From Streptomyces sp. 846.5 (GTDB taxonomy: Bacteria; Actinomycetota; Actinomycetes; Streptomycetales; Streptomycetaceae): DNA of 64,000 bases. Shown piece by piece: positions 29,769 through 37,939 of this stretch; position 1 is the first letter of the stretch, and each line of letters starts with the position of its first letter. A model generated the notes under the pieces. The model was not told where the DNA came from. It ran no database searches and worked only from the letters and a program-made list of their open reading frames with translations. A program made the position numbers and the translations under genes. Where the stretch lies: positions 3,644,001-3,708,000 of the forward strand of contig NZ_SOBN01000001.1 of the NCBI RefSeq assembly GCF_004365705.1, written 5' to 3'.

Positions 29769-31598
29769 TCACCAGCCCAGGACAGCGGCCAGGTAGGCCG
29801 GGTAGAGGGTGATGGCGGCGGCGAGCGGCAGCAGCGGCAGCGCCGACACCAGCAGGGGGGCGCGGGCCGTGGCGACGGCACTCCGCAGCGGGATGCCGGC
29901 CGTCCGGGCAGCCTCCCTGACATGCAGTGCGGCGACCAGGGCGCCCACCGTCGCGTACACGGTCGCGCCGAGGATGCACAGCAGGACGTAGCCGACGGCG
30001 GGACCGGTCAGTTCTCCGGCGACGGCGGCCGACGAGAGGCCCACCGCGACCACCACGGACGGGAGGACCAGCCGCCCGGGCAGCTGTTCATGCCCGGTCC
30101 GGTCCTTGGGGGTGACCTTGAAGTGCACCGGTCGGCCGAACACCTCCTGGGTGACCGCGCCGAGTACGCCCCAGGCCACGAAGGGCCAGCGGGCGAGGAC
30201 GAACAGCCACAGCTCCCAGCTCAGCACGGGCGCGGTGCGCGGACGCAGCAGCCCCCGGTGCCGCAGCAGCAGGATCATCAGCAGCAGGCAGAGCGTCATC
30301 GCCCCCAGGTGCGCCACGAACGCCAGGTAGTTGACGCTGACCCAGACCGACCCGGTCGCCGCGGCGACGGCCGGGAGGGCGATGCCCGCGGCGGCGGCGA
30401 TCGCCACCAGCGGGTAGTAGATCAGGGGAACCGCGAATCGCAGCCGCAGCCGGAGCCGGAGCCGGGACATATGGCGCGGGACCATCCGGAACGACACCGC
30501 CATCAGGCTGCGCGACCACTGGTACTCCTGGGTGACCATGTCCGCGAAGGTCGCCGGGCCGAGGCCGTGCGCCTCGGCGTCTATGGCGAACGCTCCTTGC
30601 CAGCCCGCGGAGTTGAGCAGGAACGTGGTAGTGAAGTCCTCGGCCAGATCCGGTCCCAGGCCGCCGATCTCGCGCAGCGCCCGGGTGCGCACGCTGTAGT
30701 GGGAGCCGATGCACACGGGGGCGAACCGGTTGGCGTGCCCGAGCTGGAACGGGCCGTGGAACGGGGCCTCCCGGTGCACTCTGCCGCGGGCCGCCCAGGA
30801 GTCCGCGGCGTTGAGGTCGCAGATGCTGGGCGCGGCGACGTAGCCGATGGCCTCGTCCGCGAACGGGCGGACCACCTCGGCAAGGTAGGTCGGAGACGGC
30901 CGGTGGTCGCAGTCGAGCTGGGCGACCACGTCGTAGTCCCGGTAGCCCCAGTGGTCGTAGAAGTAGGCGAGGTTGCCTTCCTTGCACCGGGTGCGCCGGG
31001 GCCAGGTGTCCCGGTGGTACTCCAGGTCCCCGCGCCGGGTGGACACCCGAACGCCGTTCTCGCAGCACCACCGTTCGATCTCCGGCGTGGGGTCCTCGTC
31101 GCAGAGCCAGACGTCGTAGCGGTACGGGAAGTCCTGGGCCTGCATGGCCCGCAGCGTGGCGCGTGCCATGGCCCACGGCTCCGAGGGGGCCCGGGTGGTC
31201 ACCATGGCGAGCCGCACCCGCGGGATCCGGGTCGAGGGCGAGACTCTGGGGAGGTTCGCGACCGCGAGCAGGAAGTAACTGGCCTGCGAGGTGAGGTAGA
31301 GCAGCAGCACGCTGGTGAGGATCAGTCCGATCCAGGTGACGCGGTGCGCCGGCGCCAGCCACCACTGCCAGAACGCCAGGAAGCCGATCGACCAGCCCAC
31401 GGAGAGCAGGGCGACGGCGACCCGGTCGCGGCGGCCCAGGGCGGGCACGAAGGTCGCCTGGTCAGCCCGGAACCGGTGCGGCGGGTGCCCGAGGAGCGGC
31501 CCGTGCGGTGTGATCCCGGCGACGCTGCCGCCGGAGAGCTGCACGATCCGGGCTTCCGCAGAAGCCTCGAACGCGGAGTCCGCCACGCAAGGCGCCAT
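29769..31598 (-). CDS. membrane GT2 glycosyltransferase, cellulose-synthase-like
   Basis: A 609-residue processive-type synthase. Two N-terminal membrane helices (about residues 45-100) are followed by a cytoplasmic GT-A domain with DEDPTP, the DxD motif in LDCDHRP, the catalytic ED of AEDFTTTFLL and TQEYQWSRSL where BcsA has QxxRW; five or six C-terminal membrane helices follow. The pattern is that of enzymes that polymerise and extrude beta-glycans. The Arg-to-Gln change in the last motif is notable. The ATG at 31598 follows CGGGAG by 6 bases. It heads an operon with galE, UDP-glucose dehydrogenase, UDP-xylose synthase and a beta-helix protein, behind a TetR operator. Confidence 0.88.
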   Translation of the reverse strand: MAPCVADSAFEASAEARIVQLSGGSVAGITPHGPLLGHPPHRFRADQATFVPALGRRDRVAVALLSVGWSIGFLAFWQWWLAPAHRVTWIGLILTSVLLLYLTSQASYFLLAVANLPRVSPSTRIPRVRLAMVTTRAPSEPWAMARATLRAMQAQDFPYRYDVWLCDEDPTPEIERWCCENGVRVSTRRGDLEYHRDTWPRRTRCKEGNLAYFYDHWGYRDYDVVAQLDCDHRPSPTYLAEVVRPFADEAIGYVAAPSICDLNAADSWAARGRVHREAPFHGPFQLGHANRFAPVCIGSHYSVRTRALREIGGLGPDLAEDFTTTFLLNSAGWQGAFAIDAEAHGLGPATFADMVTQEYQWSRSLMAVSFRMVPRHMSRLRLRLRLRFAVPLIYYPLVAIAAAAGIALPAVAAATGSVWVSVNYLAFVAHLGAMTLCLLLMILLLRHRGLLRPRTAPVLSWELWLFVLARWPFVAWGVLGAVTQEVFGRPVHFKVTPKDRTGHEQLPGRLVLPSVVVAVGLSSAAVAGELTGPAVGYVLLCILGATVYATVGALVAALHVREAARTAGIPLRSAVATARAPLLVSALPLLPLAAAITLYPAYLAAVLGW

Positions 31599-31625
31599 CA
31601 GACGCTCCCGACTGCGATCCAAACT

Positions 31626-31653
31626 GGATACGACGTATGTTTACGTCGTATCC
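31626..31653. promoter_or_regulatory. perfect 28-bp palindrome, likely TetR operator
   Basis: Two 12-base arms, GGATACGACGTA and TACGTCGTATCC, are separated by TGTT. The site is 27 bp in front of the GT2 synthase start and 88 bp in front of the divergent tetR start, the usual place for an autoregulatory TetR operator. Confidence 0.85.
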
Positions 31654-31741
31654 TTCTCAGGATTGCTTCGGTACGGGCCGGGCGTCAATAGACAAATCGG
31701 AAATCTTTTCCCTTATCGTCGGAAAGACCGTGAAGGTGGAC

Positions 31742-32461
31742 ATGGCAGCGGAAACAGCGGAGGGAGAGCGGGGCCGGCGGGCCAGTGACCGCGGACGCTA
31801 CGGTCGGCTGAACCGGGAGCGCGTACTGGCCTCGGCACTGGAGATGGTGGACCGCGACGGGCTCTCCGGACTGAGCATGCGCAAGCTCGGCGCGGAACTG
31901 GACGTCGAGGCGATGGCGCTCTACCGCTACGCCTCCAGCAAGGACGAGCTGCTGGAGGGGCTGGTCGAGGCGTTCTTCCAGGAGGTCGGCCACGACCTGG
32001 ACGCGGCCGGCACGACAGGGCCCGCGGCACCCGGCTGGCGGCAGCAGCTGCACCGCACCGCGCTCACCACCTACCGGGTGGCCCTGCGCCACCCCAACGT
32101 GGTGCCGCTCCTGGCCACCCGCCTGCTGTCCACCCCGCTGGCCCGCCGCCCACCGGCGGTCCTCCGCAACCACGAGCGCGTGCTGGGCCTCCTCCGCTCC
32201 GCAGGGCTGGAGGAGGGCCGCGCCGTGTCGGCACACCGGGCGTACACCGCGTGGCTGCTCGGCTACCTCTTCACCGAGCTGCAGGCCATGGTCGACGACT
32301 CCGACGAGCCGGATCCGGCCTTCCGGCTCGGCCTGCACCGTATGTCGGCCCAGGAATTCCCCCTGCTCCGGGCGGCCGCTGTCACGCTTGCCGAGCGCGG
32401 CGGCCCGGAGGAGCTGGCTTCCGGCCTGGACGCCCTGCTCGCGCTCTTCACCGACGCCTAA
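31742..32461 (+). CDS. TetR-family repressor of the polysaccharide operon
   Basis: A 239-residue regulator. The N-terminal helix-turn-helix domain spans LNRERVLASALEMVDRDG to the recognition region MRKLGAELDVEAMALYRYASSKDEL (residues about 20-70). The rest is a TetR_C-like ligand domain with HPNVVPLL and AYTAWLLGYLFTEL. Tetracycline-type TetR_C domains often sense amphipathic small molecules. It is divergent from the GT2 operon across a perfect palindrome, so it most likely represses both itself and that operon. Its last 4 bases overlap the convergent deaminase gene. Confidence 0.88.
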   Translation: MAAETAEGERGRRASDRGRYGRLNRERVLASALEMVDRDGLSGLSMRKLGAELDVEAMALYRYASSKDELLEGLVEAFFQEVGHDLDAAGTTGPAAPGWRQQLHRTALTTYRVALRHPNVVPLLATRLLSTPLARRPPAVLRNHERVLGLLRSAGLEEGRAVSAHRAYTAWLLGYLFTELQAMVDDSDEPDPAFRLGLHRMSAQEFPLLRAAAVTLAERGGPEELASGLDALLALFTDA

Positions 32462-33069
32462 CGGGTCGTCGCGGTGCCCCGGGCGTTGTAGACGACGGCG
32501 TCCCTGCGTGCGCCGTAGTCCCTGAAGACCTCGACGGCCTCTTCGCGGAGGACGTCGCCGGTGGTGCGGATGCCGCGGCGGTGGAACTGGGCGGCCCAGT
32601 CCTCGCGCATCGGGCCTTCGTCGAAGCCGGTGAGCTCCTCCAGCTCCGGGCCGTCCCCGGCGATGAGCAGGCGTCGGACTCCGGACCACATCGCGGCGCC
32701 GTAGCACATGACGCAGGGGCGCCAGTTGACGACCAGTTCCAGCTCGGGGCCGCCGAGTGCGCCCAGGTCCCAGGCGCCGAGGCGGGTCTGAGCCAGGGAG
32801 ACCGCGACGACTTCGGCGTGGGTGGAGGAGAGGCCGGAGGACAGGACCAGATTCACTCCGGCGGAGATGATCCGTCCGGTGCCGCTCTCCACGACCAGGG
32901 CCGCGAAGGGACCGCCGGTGTCCTCCCGGTGGTTGCGTTCGGCGAGGCGGTTGACGAGGCGCATGCGGTCCTCGTCGGTGGGCAGCGTCTCGGGTACGTC
33001 GGCGAGCTCGGCGGGCACCCAGGCGGGAAGCCGGGCGCCGAAAGCGGTCGCGAGTGCGGATGCGTCCAT
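32458..33069 (-). CDS. zinc-dependent nucleobase deaminase (CMP/dCMP–guanine deaminase fold)
   Basis: A 203-residue cytidine-deaminase-superfamily enzyme. The zinc site is complete: STHAEVVAV (His ligand and catalytic Glu) and NWRPCVMCYGAAMWSG (two Cys ligands). The segment TGFDEGPMREDW and the long C-terminal helix are as in guanine-deaminase-like proteins rather than tRNA-adenosine deaminases, which are shorter. It would hydrolyse an exocyclic amino group of a free base such as guanine. It is the last gene of the leftward Rieske/deaminase/ABC cluster, 64 bp after the Rieske gene. The exact substrate cannot be read from sequence. Confidence 0.8.
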   Translation of the reverse strand: MDASALATAFGARLPAWVPAELADVPETLPTDEDRMRLVNRLAERNHREDTGGPFAALVVESGTGRIISAGVNLVLSSGLSSTHAEVVAVSLAQTRLGAWDLGALGGPELELVVNWRPCVMCYGAAMWSGVRRLLIAGDGPELEELTGFDEGPMREDWAAQFHRRGIRTTGDVLREEAVEVFRDYGARRDAVVYNARGTATTR

Positions 33070-33086
33070 GGGGCGGGTTCTCCGGT

Positions 33087-33116
33087 CGTGTCGTGGGCGG
33101 GCGTGTCGTGGGCGGG
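33087..33116. repeat. 15-bp perfect tandem duplication
   Basis: CGTGTCGTGGGCGGG is present twice head to tail in the gap between the Rieske oxygenase and the deaminase gene, just in front of the latter's start. Confidence 0.8.
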
Positions 33117-33133
33117 GCCGGTACGGCCGGCCG

Positions 33134-34192
33134 CTACGCGGTGAAGAAGTGGCTCAGGCCCAGGGCGCGCAGGCCGCGGCGGTAGGCGATCGAGCTGCGG
33201 TCGGCGGGGATGTGCACTTCGAGCCTGGGGTCCAGCGGCAGGTTCTCGGGTTTCTGGACCTCGACGATGGCCCGGTCCTCCTCGAAGACCGTCCGGTTGA
33301 AGTCGTAGACGCCCTGGACCGGCTGGTCGGTGTCGAAGTTGCGGGCGATCGGGGCGAACATCCGGGTCAGCCGGGCCGAGACCGGTGAGGCGGCGTTCAT
33401 GATGTTCAGCCGTCCGCCCTCGGGGAAGTGCACGACGAGCGTCGCCGTGAAGGGCAGGTGGACGTCGAAGTGGCGCAGCCACTGGAAGTCGGGCGGGGCC
33501 TGCTTGGTGCCGTGCGGGTAGTTGCCGACGGTGCTCCAGTAGTCGACGGAGAAGCCCCGGTCGTGGCGGACGGGGAGGTAATCGGGGACGACGGTGTTGT
33601 CGGGGTCCCCGAAGGAGTCGAGGTGGACGAAGCCGAAGTGGGCGACGTCGAGGAAGCCCTCGACCTGGCGGCCGGCGAAGGCGGCGATGTCGATGCTGGG
33701 GCAGGTGATCTGCTGGAACCCGTCGTCGTCCCAGTGGGCCATGGCCGGGATCGGCGCCGTGCCGGCCGGGTCCTCGACGGTGTCCTCGGCAGGGCGCAGG
33801 CAGGTCCACACCAGGCCGTACCGCTCGACGACCGGGTAGGTGCGCAGGTTCAGCCGGGCGGGGATCTTCGCAGCGGGGTGGGCCGGGACCTGGACGCACC
33901 GTCCGCCGTCGCCGAAGCGGAGGCCGTGGTAGGCGCAGGTGATGCCGTTGCCGTCGCCCCCGCCCAGGCTGAGCGGGACGCCGCGGTGCGGGCAGATGTC
34001 GTGGGCCACGACCACGCTGCCGCCGACGCGGTAGGCGACCAGGGTCTCGTCCAGCAGGCGTACGGCGGTGGGGGCGTCGCCGATCTCGCGGGACAGCGCG
34101 ACGGGGTACCAGTGCTGGGCGAGGATCGCCCAGTCGTCGGCGTCGAAGGTGCACTCCCGGGGCAGAGCGGGCCGGGACGGAGCAGTGGTCAT
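33134..34192 (-). CDS. Rieske non-heme iron oxygenase, alpha-subunit type
   Basis: A 352-residue terminal oxygenase. The Rieske cluster site is CPHRG (about residues 67-71) and CAYHG (about 86-90), a C-x-H-x16-C-x2-H pattern. The mononuclear iron site is EGFLDVAHFGFVH (DxxHxxxxH, about 183-195), and the likely third ligand lies in VFEEDRAIVE near 315. Size and layout match monooxygenases that demethylate or hydroxylate (VanA, the NdmA/NdmB methylxanthine demethylases of 351-355 residues). No reductase gene is nearby, so electrons must come from a shared partner. It sits between two deaminase genes downstream of an importer, which suggests a purine-like substrate (inference). Confidence 0.88.
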   Translation of the reverse strand: MTTAPSRPALPRECTFDADDWAILAQHWYPVALSREIGDAPTAVRLLDETLVAYRVGGSVVVAHDICPHRGVPLSLGGGDGNGITCAYHGLRFGDGGRCVQVPAHPAAKIPARLNLRTYPVVERYGLVWTCLRPAEDTVEDPAGTAPIPAMAHWDDDGFQQITCPSIDIAAFAGRQVEGFLDVAHFGFVHLDSFGDPDNTVVPDYLPVRHDRGFSVDYWSTVGNYPHGTKQAPPDFQWLRHFDVHLPFTATLVVHFPEGGRLNIMNAASPVSARLTRMFAPIARNFDTDQPVQGVYDFNRTVFEEDRAIVEVQKPENLPLDPRLEVHIPADRSSIAYRRGLRALGLSHFFTA

Positions 34193-34249
34193 CGGGCAGA
34201 TCCTTATACGGGCACGCAGGAAGACAAGGGGCGGCGAACGGACGGGGCG

Positions 34250-35290
34250 CTACCGGTCGGCGTAGGCGTCCAGCTCGGCGAGGTAGGCGTCCTTGACCAC
34301 CTGGGGCAGCCAGGCGGCCTCGAAGGCGTTGCGCTGGAGCAGCACCAGCTCCGCCGCGGACAGCGGGGTGGTGGCCTGCACGGCGAGCAGGTTCTCGGTG
34401 ACGTAGCCGTCCATGTAGGCGGGGTCGTCGGAGCTGACGGTCACCCGCAGCCCGCGGTCGAGCAGTTGGCGGACGGCGTCCTGCCAGGCGGAGCCGCGCA
34501 CATAGCCGTTGGAGACCGGGCAGACGGTCAGGCCCAGCCCGCGCGCCTTGATCTCGCTCTGGAGTTCTTCGCTCTCCAGGCAGTTCACGCCGTGGTCGAT
34601 GCGGTCCACCCCGATCACCTCCAGGCACTGCCGGATGTGATCGACGGAGTTCTCCTGGTCCAGGTCGCAGTGCATGGTGAGCTGGTAGCCCTCGGCCCGG
34701 GCCCGGGCGAAGACGGCGGCGAACTTGACCGGCGGGTTGTCCCGTTCGTCCGAGTCCAGCCCCACCCCGACGATCCACTCCCGGTACGGCAGCGACTCCA
34801 GAAGCGTCGCCATCGCGAACCCGGCCGAGAGGTCCCGCATAAAGCACATGATCAGCTGCGCCCGCACGTCCAGCAGCCGGTGTGCGTCCATCACCGCCCG
34901 CCGCAGGCCCCGGATCACCGTGTCGAACGACACGCCCCGGGAAGTGTGCGCCTGCGGGTCGAAGAAGATCTCCGCGTACCGCACGTTCTGCGCCTGCGCC
35001 TTGGTCAGGTACGCCCACGCCAGGTCGTAGAAGTCCGCCTCGGTGAGCAGCACCGACATGCCCTCGTAGTAGCAGGCGAGGAAGGACGGCAGGTCGTGGA
35101 ACACATAGCCGGCCCGCATCTCGTCCGCGTCCGCGTAGGGCAGGGTGACGTTGTTCCGGGCGGCGAGGGCGAACTTGAGCTCCGGTTCCAGCGTGCCCTC
35201 GATGTGCAGGTGCAGCTCGCACTTGGGCAGGTGGGAGATGAAGTCGGTGAGGTCGGTATCGGTGAGGTCGGTATCGGTCAGGTCGGTCAC
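34250..35290 (-). CDS. adenine/adenosine-deaminase-superfamily hydrolase (COG1816)
   Basis: A 346-residue TIM-barrel metalloenzyme. LPKCELHLHIEGTLEPE carries the HxH metal ligands with the IEGTLEPE variant seen in adenine deaminases (adenosine deaminases have HLDGSL). RIDHGVN carries the catalytic His, and VSSDDPAYM the metal and base Asp pair. The usual HAGE segment is replaced by MHCDLDQENS, so substrate recognition probably differs from adenosine. GTG start with GGAGGA upstream. A 15-base tandem repeat encodes a TDLTD-repeat N-terminus. It lies next to the second permease gene and the Rieske gene, so it should act on the imported compound or its product. Confidence 0.85.
   Translation of the reverse strand: MTDLTDTDLTDTDLTDFISHLPKCELHLHIEGTLEPELKFALAARNNVTLPYADADEMRAGYVFHDLPSFLACYYEGMSVLLTEADFYDLAWAYLTKAQAQNVRYAEIFFDPQAHTSRGVSFDTVIRGLRRAVMDAHRLLDVRAQLIMCFMRDLSAGFAMATLLESLPYREWIVGVGLDSDERDNPPVKFAAVFARARAEGYQLTMHCDLDQENSVDHIRQCLEVIGVDRIDHGVNCLESEELQSEIKARGLGLTVCPVSNGYVRGSAWQDAVRQLLDRGLRVTVSSDDPAYMDGYVTENLLAVQATTPLSAAELVLLQRNAFEAAWLPQVVKDAYLAELDAYADR
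35251..35290. repeat. 15-bp tandem repeat at the 5' end of the deaminase gene
   Basis: GGTCGGTATCGGTGA (35251-35265), GGTCGGTATCGGTCA (35266-35280) and a partial third unit. In the gene it codes a repeating Thr-Asp-Leu-Thr-Asp N-terminus, probably disordered and dispensable. Confidence 0.85.
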
Positions 35291-35314
35291 GAGTCCTCCG
35301 CGGCGTGAGGGACG

Positions 35315-36181
35315 TCAGCTGTTCGGACGCCGGTTGGGGGCGAAGCGGGCGAGCGCCAGGGTCTCCACCGTCGCGATGATGTTGTAGGCGAGCGCGGACA
35401 CCGTGGTGAGCACGGCCACCGAGGCCCAGAGGTGGTCGTACTCGAAGGTGGAGGAGTCCTGGAGCATGGCGTAGCCGAGACCCTTTCCGGTGGCGAGCCA
35501 TTCGGCCAGCATCGCGCCGATCAGCGCGCCCGGCACGCCGACCCGGGCGCTGGCGAAGAACGCCGGCACGGAGCTGGGCAGCATCACCTTGCGGGCGATC
35601 GTCCAGTCGCCGGCCCCGTAGGCGCGGCAGAGGTCGGCCGCCTGCCGGGAGGCGGAACGCAGGCCGAAGACCATGGTGACCAGGGCGGGGAAGAAGACCA
35701 CCAGGCCGCTGATGACGGTGGTGGCCATCAGGCCGCGGCCGAACACGAGGCTGATCAGCGGGGTCATCGCCACCAGCGGCACCGACCGTACGACGACGGC
35801 CAGGGGCAGCAGGGACTGCTCCACGCTGCGCACCAGGACGAAGAGCAGCGCCACCACGACGGCCGCGGCCAGTCCGGCCACGAATCCGAAACCGGCGTCG
35901 AGCAGGGTGCGCCCCAGGCTGGAGGCGACGAGCCCGCGGTGGGCGCCGGCCTGGCTGCCCTCGAAGAGGTAGCGCCACACGTCCAGCGGGGACTTGGCGA
36001 CCAGCGGGTCGAGCTGGAAGGTCTGCAGGAAGGCCAGCCAGAGGAGGATCACGGCGGTCATCGTGGTGACCACGTTGACCAGCGGGCGCAGGATGATCCC
36101 GGCCCACCGCAGCGCCTCCTCCGAGGCCCCCGTGACGTCGCCGGTCCCACCGGTCGTCGCGGTCAGGGTCGTGGTGCTCAT
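35315..36181 (-). CDS. ABC importer permease (SsuC/TauC/ThiX-like), second copy
   Basis: A 288-residue BPD_transp_1 permease with six predicted membrane helices. The EAA loop that contacts the ATPase is at about residues 190-210 (AADLCRAYGAGDWTIARKVMLPSSVP). The ATG overlaps the stop of the preceding permease by 4 bases. Together the two permeases form a heterodimeric channel, unlike the homodimers of SsuC or TauC. The cargo is inferred from the genes downstream. Confidence 0.88.
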   Translation of the reverse strand: MSTTTLTATTGGTGDVTGASEEALRWAGIILRPLVNVVTTMTAVILLWLAFLQTFQLDPLVAKSPLDVWRYLFEGSQAGAHRGLVASSLGRTLLDAGFGFVAGLAAAVVVALLFVLVRSVEQSLLPLAVVVRSVPLVAMTPLISLVFGRGLMATTVISGLVVFFPALVTMVFGLRSASRQAADLCRAYGAGDWTIARKVMLPSSVPAFFASARVGVPGALIGAMLAEWLATGKGLGYAMLQDSSTFEYDHLWASVAVLTTVSALAYNIIATVETLALARFAPNRRPNS

Positions 36182-37008
36182 GAGCCGCCGCCTTCCGCGG
36201 TCGTGCTGCGCGCCCACGGCGCGGCGAAGCGGGCGACGAGCCCGACGACGCCGTAGCCGACGCCGGCCACGGCGCCGGACATCAGGGCGATGCCCCAGGT
36301 CCGGGCCACGTCGAGCTGCTGCTGGGCGATGGTCATGGAGACGCCGAGGCCGTTGTCGACCCGGCCGAGGTACTCCCCGATGACGGCGCCGAGCAGGGCC
36401 GCGGGGGCGGCGATCTTGAGTGCGGCGAGGGTGCTGGGGAGCGCCGCGATCAGCCGGACCCGGATCAGCTGCTGCCAGCGTCCGCCGCCGTAGGCGCGGA
36501 CCAGGTCGAGCGAGGCGGGGTCGGCGGAGCGCAGGCCGAGCATCGCGCCGACGAGGGTGGTGAAGAAGACCGAGAGCCCGGCCATCGCCGCCATCGGCTG
36601 GTCCCCGTTGAGCACGAGGGAGAGGATCGGACCGACCGCCACGATGGGCAGGCAGTAGGAGGCCACGGCGATCTGGGTGACCACCCGTTCCAGTACCGGG
36701 ACGACCAGCACCAGCACGGCCAGGGCCAGCGCGAGGGCGTTGCCGAGCAGATAGCCGGTCAGCGCCTCGCCGGCGGTCTGGCTGATGTTCGGGCCGTAGA
36801 AGGCCCAGCCGTCGTCGAAGATCCCCGCCACTACGGCCCAGGGGGTGGGCACGCCGTCGCCGGTGCCGACCACGGTGGTGGACAGCACCGACCACACGGC
36901 GAGCAGTACGGCGACGCCTGCCACTCCTCCGGCCCACGAGGACCCGGCCGGCCGCGGCCCCCGAACGCGGGCGCCGCGCGCGCCCCGTGCCGCTGCCTGC
37001 GCACTCAT
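36178..37008 (-). CDS. ABC importer permease (SsuC/TauC/ThiX-like), first copy
   Basis: A 276-residue permease with six membrane helices and an EAA loop ([26 protein letters not shown] in parts). The N-terminus is Arg/Ala/Gly-rich and short. Overlaps the ATPase gene upstream and the second permease downstream by 4 bases each, indicating tight translational coupling and a 1:1 permease stoichiometry. Confidence 0.88.
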   Translation of the reverse strand: MSAQAAARGARGARVRGPRPAGSSWAGGVAGVAVLLAVWSVLSTTVVGTGDGVPTPWAVVAGIFDDGWAFYGPNISQTAGEALTGYLLGNALALALAVLVLVVPVLERVVTQIAVASYCLPIVAVGPILSLVLNGDQPMAAMAGLSVFFTTLVGAMLGLRSADPASLDLVRAYGGGRWQQLIRVRLIAALPSTLAALKIAAPAALLGAVIGEYLGRVDNGLGVSMTIAQQQLDVARTWGIALMSGAVAGVGYGVVGLVARFAAPWARSTTAEGGGS

Positions 37009-37829
37009 GACGCCCCCGTCCCGAAGAGCAGCTCCGAGAGGTGGTCCGCGTGCGCGTGGAACTCCGGCGAGCGCATCATCTCCGGCGTGCGCGGACGGGG
37101 CAGGTCGATGGTGACGTTCTCCACGATCCGGCCCGGCCGGGGGGACATCACCGCGACGGTGTCGCTCAACAGCACCGCTTCGTTGATGGAGTGGGTCACC
37201 AGCAGCGTGGTGACCGCCCGCGCCTGCCAGATGCGCTGGAGTTCGAGGTTGAGCCGCTGCCGGGTCATGTCGTCCAGGGCGCCGAACGGCTCGTCCAGCA
37301 GCAGTACCTTGGGGTCGACGACCAGCGACCGGGCGATGGCCACGCGCTGCCGCATGCCACCGGACAGCTGGGCGGGGCGGGCCTTCTCGAAACCCTCCAG
37401 CCCGACCAGTCTGATCAGGTCGGCGACGGCGGCCCGGTCGGACTTGATGCCGCTGATCTCCAGCGGCAGCCGGATGTTGGCGGTGACCGAGCGCCAGGGC
37501 AGCAGCGCGGCGTCCTGGAACGCGATGCCCAGGTGGTGCCGCTTACGGGCGGCCTCGGGGTGCTCGCCGTGGACCAGGGCGGTGCCGGACGTCGGCGTGT
37601 CGAGCCCGGCGAGGATCCGCAGGACGGTCGACTTGCCGCAGCCCGAGGGCCCCAGCAGGGACAGGAACTGCCCCTCCCGGGTGTCCAGGTCGACCCCGGC
37701 CAGCGCGGGCACCCGGCGTCGGCCGAGCTTGAACTCCTTGCTCAGACCACGCAGGGACAGCCCGGTGCCGGCGGCATCCGGAGAGGGTGAGCCGTCGGGC
37801 AGGTCTGGCACTGCGGCTGCGGTGTTCAT
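37005..37829 (-). CDS. ABC importer ATPase (SsuB/TauB/ThiZ-like)
   Basis: A 274-residue nucleotide-binding subunit: Walker [17 protein letters not shown] loop [12 protein letters not shown], signature [14 protein letters not shown], Walker [17 protein letters not shown] and switch LVTHSINEA. This is the subfamily that powers importers of sulfonates, nitrate, hydroxymethylpyrimidine and similar small organics. It lies 110 bp after the binding-protein gene and overlaps the first permease by 4 bases. Confidence 0.92.
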   Translation of the reverse strand: MNTAAAVPDLPDGSPSPDAAGTGLSLRGLSKEFKLGRRRVPALAGVDLDTREGQFLSLLGPSGCGKSTVLRILAGLDTPTSGTALVHGEHPEAARKRHHLGIAFQDAALLPWRSVTANIRLPLEISGIKSDRAAVADLIRLVGLEGFEKARPAQLSGGMRQRVAIARSLVVDPKVLLLDEPFGALDDMTRQRLNLELQRIWQARAVTTLLVTHSINEAVLLSDTVAVMSPRPGRIVENVTIDLPRPRTPEMMRSPEFHAHADHLSELLFGTGAS

Positions 37830-37939
37830 CAGTTGGCGACCTCTGTCATGCGGTGCGGGTGGGTGCAGGGCGGGTGGGTGCGAAATGCCGGTACCGGTGG
37901 GGTCTGGCGAGGGCCACCGCCACCGGTACCGGCTGGGCC

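Noticed and set aside
32853-36107. 1084-codon leftward open frame across deaminase, Rieske and permease genes
   Set aside because: It is a shifted frame of four real genes; its composition (Arg, Pro, Gly, Ala) is that of a frame-shifted GC-rich sequence.
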